This document shows positions 56,974-64,000 of a DNA stretch of 64,000 bases, piece by piece. The stretch is from NCBI GenBank assembly GCA_030761205.1, contig JAULJL010000040.1:9800103-9864102 (forward strand), given 5' to 3'. The stretch is from Fremontodendron californicum (Eukaryota > Streptophyta > Magnoliopsida > Malvales > Malvaceae). The translations under genes and the position numbers were made by a program. Below the pieces are notes generated by a model that saw only the letters and a list, made by a program, of their open reading frames with translations, ran no database searches and was not told the DNA's origin. The stretch's first letter is position 1. The number at the start of each line of letters is the position of its first letter.

Positions 56974-57528
56974 CTAACACCTCCCGCTTCGGGTTAAATG
57001 CCCCACACCTGTAATATCCTGTTGGCCTGAAGACCCGGGCATAACCATGCTGCAGTCATATTTCCATGGGGTAGCCTTGTTTTCCTTGTATGGAAAGGAA
57101 ACAGGTAAATCAATGATTAATTTGGGCGCATTTTCTTCCATGGCTGGCATAACTTTTTCCTTCGGTTCATCATAGAAGATGATTAGGGGTCTTCCTATCC
57201 CATAGCCACCTGTATTTTCAATGACTTTTATTTCCCCTTCTATCTCCTCATAGAATTGGGCTACCCCACTATCCATCATTCTTTGGATTTTAACCCGGAA
57301 GTCCCCGCAGTTCTGTATGTCATGGCCTTCACTCTTATGGAATGGGCACCAATCATGCACCCTTCTTGCAACCATTTTCAGACCTTCCATACCTCCCACC
57401 AATCCTGCCTTGACCATTTCAGCCCATACTGTCATCATTGGAGTCTTAACCTCCCCAATATCCCTTTTTAATCTTCTGTCCCCTCCGGTCAATATTGCAT
57501 TCACCTGATTCCCAGCATGATTGGGCAA
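56974..57528 (-). pseudogene. Element D Gag C-terminal part with second zinc knuckle
   Basis: Same frame as the main gag piece, after a TAA at 57559-57561 that interrupts FG..KNGPNIAGNLLP. It contains a second knuckle CPFHKSEGHDIQNC (CX2HX4HX4C, C61-C74) and ends in the lineage-typical HLTRSGR. It lies between capsid and protease. Confidence 0.85.
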
Positions 57529-57558
57529 TAGATTTCCAGCTATGTTCGGCCCATTTTT

Positions 57559-59160
57559 TTATCCAAACTTCACTAACCCAGCATTAATCAGGCTTTGAAC
57601 TTTCTTTTTGAAGGCCAGGCAATCTTCAATTGAATGTCCTTGGATTCCTGCATGGTATGCACAGCTGGTGTTTGCATTGTACCATCTTGGATATGGAGGT
57701 GTCAAAGGTTTTAGGTACACAGGTGCAACAAGTTGACCCTGCAACAGTTTTGGATATAGATCACCATAAGTAGTGGGAATCGGATCAAATTGGGCTTTTT
57801 GATCGTTCCTTGGTGAAAGTTGGTCATTACGCGCAGGCCCTTGTGTGTTGGGAACAGCATTTCTAGGAAGGGTGATTTGAGGGGATATGCCAGTTGGGAA
57901 TGGCTGTTGTGGTATATTGGTGTAGGAGAACGGGTTTTGGGTAAGGTGGTTGATATTAGGGTAATAAGGATTATACCCCGGGTATGGTGTGTATGGTGTA
58001 GGAGGTGTATAAGGTGTGGTAGGGGTATAAGGCCTCGGTGGTGTGTATGGTGTAGGAGGTGTATAAGGGTATTGGTTGAAGCTTACTGCATGGGTTTCCT
58101 CTTTTTTCTTTGTAGGAAAAGCTCTCTTTGGGTTAGCAGACTCACCCCCTTCCATCTTTCCACTCTTAATGGCTGACTCAATCATTTCTCCAGATATTAC
58201 CATATCCGTAAAATCTTTGGTAGCATTCCCCACCAATCTGTCATAATAAGGTGCTTTCAATGTGTTGATGAAAAGCACTATGGTTTCTTTGTTGGTTAAA
58301 GGGGGTTGCACTTGTGTTGCTAGATCCCTCCACCTCTGTGAATACTCCTTGAAGGTCTCATTGGACCTCTTTTCCATGTTCTGTAATGACAGTCTATCTG
58401 GTACCATATCAGAAACATGCTTATAATACTCCATAAAAGCCCTAGCCAAATTCGTCCATGAATGAATCTTGGTACGACTGAGTTGGTTGTACCATCGGGT
58501 GGCTGACCCTGTCAAGCTATCCTGGAAGCAATGAATAAGCAATTTTTCATTATCCTCATGCCCTGTCATCCTTCTACAGTACATAGTCAGATGAGTCGAT
58601 GGGTTGGTGGTCCCATTATACTTTTCAAAATCTGGTACTTTGAACTTCGGTGGAATTATTAGATCATGTACCAGGCTCATCTCTTTGGCATCTAGACTGC
58701 CAAACAACTCTGCTCCTTCCACTGCTCTTAGCCTTTCTTCCAACAACTGATATTTTTTCTCAGATTCAGCAGTTTCGACCCTCTTCAGTTCAGTCATTTC
58801 GGCCCTTTCCTTTTCTGCCATTTCTTCGAAGTCTGGAACCTCAACCTCATTTGGATCAACTCCGATGTTACCCCTTTTTGGACCAAAATTCTGTGCTTCG
58901 GCCGCCGGCTGGATGTAGATGTAGGATGCTGACCCAGTTGGGATTTCATTTCCCACAGGATGGGATGTTTGGCTATTTCTCTGTACCACTTCTGGTCTAT
59001 CCTCCTGATTCACTGCCCCCATTCCAGCAGCTGAATTCTCTCCGGGCCACTTCTGCTTCATCATATTGCTCATCATCTCCATGAGCTTTGTCATATGTTC
59101 TCGTGTCTCCTCTTGAGACTTAGTCAACTGTTCTTGTAATTCTTTCTGGATTCTTTCCAT
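57559..59160 (-). pseudogene. Element D Gag
   Basis: 533 codons. Residues 1-35 form a charged helix; 100-150 a Glu/Lys-rich coiled coil; 172-335 the capsid domain (KVPDFEKYNGT, RRMTGHEDNEKLLIHCFQDS, WYNQLSR, KETIVLFINTLKAP); 365-393 a run of PYTPPT-type repeats; 500-514 a knuckle CAYHAGIQGHSIEDC in CX2HX5HX4C form, which differs from the standard CCHC of elements A and B. The frame stays open upstream to about 59290 with in-frame homology (NTRSRTKATENDQLARIE), so the real start may be upstream; where F has ATG, D has ACG. It ends at a premature TAA. Confidence 0.9.
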
Positions 59161-59620
59161 TCTCTCAATTCTGGCAAGCTGATCATTTTCCGTGGCTTTT
59201 GTTCGAGACCGAGTATTGTAAGAGTGTTGGAAATCTGGTTCTTTCTGAGTGCGACCAATTATAGCTTTATTTTTTTGAAAACCATGGATTAGAAATTATT
59301 GACATATTTCTTATTTTATTTTATAAAAAAAAGAATAAATGAATCAGTGTTAATAAATGAACAACTAAGTAAATGACTAAGTGTATGAACTTAGATGACT
59401 AATTATGAACAAATAAATAAATAGCTAAGTGTATGAACAATTTATAAAGAATAAATGAATGAATGATTATGAATATGAATAAATAAAATATATAAAAGAA
59501 AAAAGCTAGTGAATGATGAATGTATTTAAAGTATTGGCCCCGGGATAATTCCAACCAAACGGTCTTTCATTGATTTCCTGGAACTAAATACATCAAACAA
59601 AAGATCCCTGTTTAAGACAA
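59161..59620 (-). other. Element D sequence upstream of gag
   Basis: In-frame gag extension to about 59290, then AT-rich noncoding DNA with ATGAATGAATG and AATAAATA repeats (59330-59510). Ends with GACAA (59616-59620), the expected left copy of the duplication made by element C. Confidence 0.65.
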
Positions 59621-61104
59621 TGATGGAGACTCAATTAAGAGTTGTAAACCCAAGTGCAGGTTATGTTCAAGTAATAAATTCTCGGGTGTCCGAGGTCGAA
59701 CCACAGGGAAGCGTATTAGTAAGTATAAGTTTATAAATATATAAGAAAAAGAAAGTAAACAAGATATTAGGGAATCAACAACAAAACAAAGTAAACAAGA
59801 TATTAGAGAACAAAATAAATAAAATAACATAAAAGAAATTAAACAAAATATAAAAAACAATAAGAAAGGATGTTGAGGTTAGAGAATCCACTCTTGGTGT
59901 TATGCTAAGATTAATCTTGTTTTATTACACAATTGAAATCCACACATAAGGGAGGTTCCAATCGGAAGGTTTAGCAATTCAGTCCAAATTGTCCAACGTC
60001 CATAGCATATGATATTATGTTCATTTGGTGTCCTCAAAACTCATAAAAAGAGTCCAAGCATTCCTTATGCCAAGGTATATGTCTACAACAAATCAAGGTT
60101 ATGAAACCAAGCATTTACTGTGCCATTTTCATTGTCAATAATGAATCAAGATCTCTACTTTGCAAGTATGATTTTAAACCAAAAGAAAATATTATCTATA
60201 CTAGTGTTTATAAATGATGATTCATTTTAGCTTATGTTTAAGAGACTAACCTTAGCATTTACCAAGAGCTTCACCTCATCACCTCAACAATATGATTAGA
60301 AACACATACTAGATATGAATAAAATGAAAAGAAATGTAAGAAGAAAAAGAAAACTAGAGAAAGGAAAGAAAAAGAAAACTTAGAGAATTTTATTACAATG
60401 GCTATCCTACCAATGTATCAATGTATACCAATACTCATCCAAGGCCCTCTATTTATACACATTTTGGAGGGCTAAATGACAAGAGACAAGCTTTACAAAT
60501 TTCAAAGGTAGGTATAATAGGTGAGTGCATTTTTCTAACAATTTTCGTCATATTGTATGACAATTCTGATCAGCCAGCTTGATGGTCGATTTTGTCAATG
60601 TTGGAGGCTCGATCTGATAAAATTGTCTTCTAGAAAAATATACCCCTATCAGTTACGGATCCATAGCCGTTGGAATCAGCTCATTTGCTGATGTGGATAA
60701 GAAGATATGGGCAAAATACGAAAACAGGTCAGCACAGACGTCATTGCACAACAGCCAACTTGATGGTCGATTTCGCTAGGGAAACCGACTCCGTTTCAAG
60801 AAGTGTAAAACATGAAAAAGATAGATATGCCTCTTAGCTTTGTATGGCTACAAATTTCAGCCTTATTGCTTCAGTGAAACTCGAGATATAGCTGATATGG
60901 TAAACGGTGTCGGAACTGGAACTGAACTGGATTTGCCCTTAATTCTAGTAATCTGAAATCACTCAAAGAAACTTGTGAAAAACACCAAATTACATAAAAA
61001 TATAAAAGATCATAAACACAATTAGACTAAACAATAATAACTCGTATTTGACACAAAACAATAATAAAACATAACTAAAAACTATATAATTATACGAGTT
61101 ATCA
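59621..61104 (-). repeat. Element C 3' LTR, 1484 bp
   Basis: Plus-strand ends TGATGGAGAC and GAGTTATCA. It shares several sites with the LTRs of A rather than B (for example the ATGATGATTCATTTT region at 60214). TATA box complement at 60450-60457. Confidence 0.95.
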
Positions 61105-62979
61105 CACTCCCACACTTAGATTGTTGCTAGTCCCTAGCAACGACTCAATAAAAATAAAATAAGAAATCTAATCTAATCCATTTTCGTAGGAAATCACGGT
61201 GGCACTTAGCATGTGACACAAGCCTTTAAACCCCTAGGTGTCCCTAGTGGACGAGTTTAGTCTCGTGAGGGTTTACTAGGACGATACCCACAAACATTGA
61301 AGACATAAGAAAAACTAAAAATAATAATTATAACTAATTCTTCCAATATAAATTAGAGATAATCATTGGACAAGTCTTAAAAACTAATCAATAGCTTAAA
61401 GAAATTCACAAAAAATCTTGCTTGAATGTAAATAAATGAGTTAAGCCAATATTAACATAACATATTTCAATCAAAATAGTGCATATTCAACTTACTCTCA
61501 ACCTCTCACATGGGATACTCTCATGATTTTCACTCTTTAAAGTAGTGGTAAAGTGTTTACACTCAATCAATCTCATGAAAACACTTCTACCATATGCTTG
61601 CTTGTCCACCTATTCTCCACTATTTAGATCATACAACTTCATAAATCAAGAGGTCTTTATTCAAGGTTGTAATGGGGCCAAAGGGTTATAATGTGGTTAA
61701 AGAACAAAAGGATAAAGATATCACAAAGGTTCCAAAGAGTTCATAGAGTTTAGAGACATAATAAGATCATACAAATAAATTTCTCAAAACTCTTTACAAG
61801 TACATAGTCACATAGGCTAAATATTCATGTTGAGCCTTTGCTTCATTCTAACCAACTTTGTAACATCTTTTTCTTTACTTTAACTAGAAGTTCAAGAGAA
61901 GATTTTTTTTTTTTTTTTGAATATGGAAATGTATTTAACAATGATCCCTTTCTTTTTCTCTTGACTTTTTTTTTTTCTTTTCTTCCCCCACACTTATCTT
62001 TTGTTTCTAACCCAAATTTTCAACTAAAAATATCCCTTGTTTTTTTGCAATATGTCTCAAAATATATAATCCATCTTTAGAACAAGGGTAAGGATATAAG
62101 TATATTTAGGCTAGGTGTAAGTTGTGGTTACCAATAAAACAGCATATTTAATGTAGGCTCAAATTGGCTCACTAGTGGGGATGTTCTCTTAGAACATTAA
62201 TAAGGGATGGCTGTTTGGCTCTGGTTATAATCCTAATGCCTCTATCATATTCATGTTGTCACATGTATCAATATAGTCTCAAACGGTTTAAAGCAAGTTC
62301 TAGAGAATCATGTAATCATAAGAGCACTAAAGAAAGAAATTAGATTGATTTGTATAATGCATCAATCATTATAGGCTCAAAAACTCACAAGGATGATTAT
62401 ACAAGTCAGATTAAGTCTAAACATGCTTCTTTCTCAATCAACATATCATATTAACATTGGCTCATAAAAAGGTTGACATCAAGCTCAATTCTCATGAAAA
62501 TCTTCTCACTAATAAATCTGTTTTAGACTTATGCAATTCATATCTCATCATTGTATTAAAAGGAACTAAAACACACTAAAAAATAATAATAATAATAAAG
62601 ACTCATAAAAAAAAATAGTAGACAAAAATAAAAGAAATCCTAAATCATTCCCCCCACACTTAATTCTTACATTGTCCTCAATGTAAGTCTATTAACCCAA
62701 ATGAAAGAATCATGTGTAAGAGAAAATAACTAATAACATAAGAATAGGAATAACTAAGACTCAAAACAAAACAAACTCATGCAACCTAAATAATCCTAAA
62801 ATACTAAACAAAAATTAACAAGTAAACATAAAAAGATTAAAATCAAACTGACAAGGTATGTCTCAAGTCTCCCTTACTCAGACCTTGTTCAGAATGAATA
62901 CTTCTAAATTGCTTAAAACACAACAAACTTTTTTTTTTTTTTTTTTTTTTTTGAAGAAGAGTAAAAATTATATTTACAT
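61105..62979 (-). other. Element C 3' noncoding region
   Basis: Counterpart of 9381-11264 in A. The PPT at the LTR edge reads CACTCCCACACTT, one change from the CACCCCCACACTT of B. Hairpins at 61123-61141 and 62666-62687 are conserved. A 25-base T run with one break is at 62931-62952. No env-like gene. Confidence 0.85.
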
Positions 62980-64000
62980 CTAGTTATTTTCAAAACAAGG
63001 ATCAGAAAGAAAAACAACCTCTTCTTGAGTAACATGATTTTCCAAAAAGAGTTTGAGTCTTTGTCCATTTACCTTGAATACGTTACCATTTTGAGGATTC
63101 TCAATGTCAACTGCTCCATAATGATACACATGCTTAACCACAAATGGGCCAGTCCATCTTGATCTCAACTTACCAGGAAATATGTGAAGTCTAGAATTAT
63201 AAAGTAGAACTTTTTGCCCAACATCAAATATTTTTCTTGAAATTAACTTGTCATGAAAGGCTTTAGTTCTTTCTTTATGAATTTTAGAATTCTCATATGC
63301 ATCATTTCTGAGTTCCTCAAGTTCATTTATGACTGAAAAAGTTTCATTCTCACCCAAAAAGGAATATTTTAGCTCGAATGGCAATGGTTTTAAATCCAGC
63401 TTGGGTGGTTCAAAAGTTGATGGTACAGTGACATTTGTGAGTGATGGAAGTTCCTCAAACTTTTGTTTCCAACAATGCTTAACCTGAAAAGAATTTAACA
63501 AAGAATTAGTGTGTGAAATTTCTGAAGCATTATCAAACTCACATTCAATTAAATAAGCTTCTAAAGGATCATGGAATGTGGTAATGGTGAGATGTTCATG
63601 AACAAGTTCTTCAATGAAATCCACTTCATGTACTTCTGAATCATCACCAGGTTGCTTGCAAATGTTGAACACATTTAATTCTAAAGTCATATTTCCAAAA
63701 GAAATGTTCAACATACCATTCCTGCAATTTATCAGAGCATTAGAAGTTGCAAGAAATGGACGGCCTAATATAACAGGAATTTGAACATTTGGATTTGAAA
63801 CAGGATGTGTGTCCAAAACAATAAAATCAACAGGGAAGTAAAAATTATCAATTTGAACCAAAACATCTTCAACTATCCCTCGAGGAATTTTTACAGAACG
63901 ATCAGCTAGTTGAAGTGTAACAGGTGTTTCCTTGAGTTCACCTAAACCTAACTGTTGATAAACAGAAAAAGGCAAAAGATTAACACTAGCACCAAGATCA
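62980..64000 (-). CDS. Gag-pol remnant: protease joined in frame to integrase C-terminus
   Basis: The frame is open from the window edge (64000) to the stop at 62980. It starts inside the protease (LGASVNLLPFSVYQQ), runs through the linker to LGENETFSVI, and then jumps to NELEELRNDAYENSK in the integrase C-terminal part, ending PCFENN as in B. RT, RNase H, the integrase zinc domain and the DDE core are gone. The gap equals bases 31069-33552 of B, exactly 828 codons, with TTAT shared at the joint. The rest of the frame shows no stop. Whether gag is intact lies beyond the window. Confidence 0.92.
   Translation of the reverse strand, partial: DLGASVNLLPFSVYQQLGLGELKETPVTLQLADRSVKIPRGIVEDVLVQIDNFYFPVDFIVLDTHPVSNPNVQIPVILGRPFLATSNALINCRNGMLNISFGNMTLELNVFNICKQPGDDSEVHEVDFIEELVHEHLTITTFHDPLEAYLIECEFDNASEISHTNSLLNSFQVKHCWKQKFEELPSLTNVTVPSTFEPPKLDLKPLPFELKYSFLGENETFSVINELEELRNDAYENSKIHKERTKAFHDKLISRKIFDVGQKVLLYNSRLHIFPGKLRSRWTGPFVVKHVYHYGAVDIENPQNGNVFKVNGQRLKLFLENHVTQEEVVFLSDPCFENN

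Larger units (their letters stand above)
44494..59620 (-). mobile_element. Element D: Ogre-like Ty3/gypsy element with pol, lacking 5' end
   Basis: In sense order (right to left): gag, second zinc knuckle, protease, G-patch, a probable intron, RT, RNase H, second RNase H, integrase, 3' noncoding region with minisatellites, PPT, and a 5-kb 3' LTR. The 5 kb LTR, tRNA-Arg primer family, CHHC knuckles, dual RNase H and PR/RT intron identify the Tat/Ogre lineage. Its 5' part is cut at 59621 by element C. At least four stops and one frame change break the coding region, so it is dead. It is inserted into F; the left flank TTGAC should reappear after its 5' LTR outside the window. Confidence 0.9.
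59621..64000 (-). mobile_element. Element C: Athila-like element with internal pol deletion, partial
   Basis: 3' LTR (59621-61104), PPT, 3' noncoding region and a shortened gag-pol frame that runs off the window. It is closely similar to A and B. Compared with B it lacks 2484 bp of pol. It is inserted in the 5' part of element D. Confidence 0.93.

Noticed and set aside
57820..58176. 118-codon Cys/Arg-rich plus-strand frame resembling a small zinc protein
   Set aside because: Antisense of the PYTPPT repeats of D Gag, which read as Arg/Cys/Val repeats on the other strand.

Overview
This window is a stretch of plant nuclear DNA made almost entirely of nested transposable elements. Evidence for a flowering plant, probably a eudicot, is: plant-type Ty3/gypsy elements of the Athila and Tat/Ogre lineages, a Ty1/copia fragment, a CACTA element with plant-style subterminal repeats, and a fragment of a plant SDA1-like gene with its intron. 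The species cannot be named from the sequence. There is no intact host gene, no RNA gene, no CRISPR array and nothing prokaryotic.

Layout, left to right. 1-1248: the 3' end of a Ty1/copia element (RT/RNase H and 3' LTR). 1249-2228: unassigned. 2229-14001: a CACTA DNA transposon that carries an SDA1 gene fragment (13523-14001) and is split by a complete 10.5-kb Athila-like element, here called A (2289-12767, plus strand, target duplication ATTAC). 14002-18810: the 3' LTR and 3' noncoding end of an Ogre-like element E (minus strand). 18811-22077: a truncated plus-strand Ogre-like LTR (G) holding a 440-bp hAT-type MITE. 22078-44493: Ogre-like element F (plus strand: 5' LTR, PBS, two gag-like regions, no pol). 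F is split by a second complete Athila-like element B (27340-37830, minus strand, target duplication GTGGT), which has an uninterrupted 1786-residue gag-pol frame. 44494-59620: Ogre-like element D (minus strand: 5-kb 3' LTR, integrase, dual RNase H, RT, a probable spliced intron, G-patch, protease, gag). 59621-64000: the 3' part of a third Athila-like element C (minus strand), inserted in D; its pol carries an in-frame deletion of 828 codons.

How the parts relate. Only B keeps an open frame for capsid, protease, RT, RNase H and integrase, so it is the one plausible autonomous element. A has near-identical LTRs and a perfect primer site but a frameshift and a stop in its frame. C keeps LTR, protease and integrase C-terminus but lacks RT and the integrase core, so it could move only with enzymes from a relative such as B. 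D shows the full Ogre-like pol order with several nonsense codons; F is a pol-less relative. Insertion order is readable from the nesting: the CACTA was there before A and E; G before F and the MITE; F before B and D; D before C.

Points most worth a second look: the in-frame pol deletion in C; the SDA1 fragment inside the CACTA; the MITE with an 8-bp duplication; a palindrome-loop hairpin in the Ogre-like LTR transcript region that resembles a dimerisation loop; an array of WRKY W-box cores at a fixed place in these LTRs; and paired hairpin + AAGTGTGGGGG modules in the Athila-like elements.
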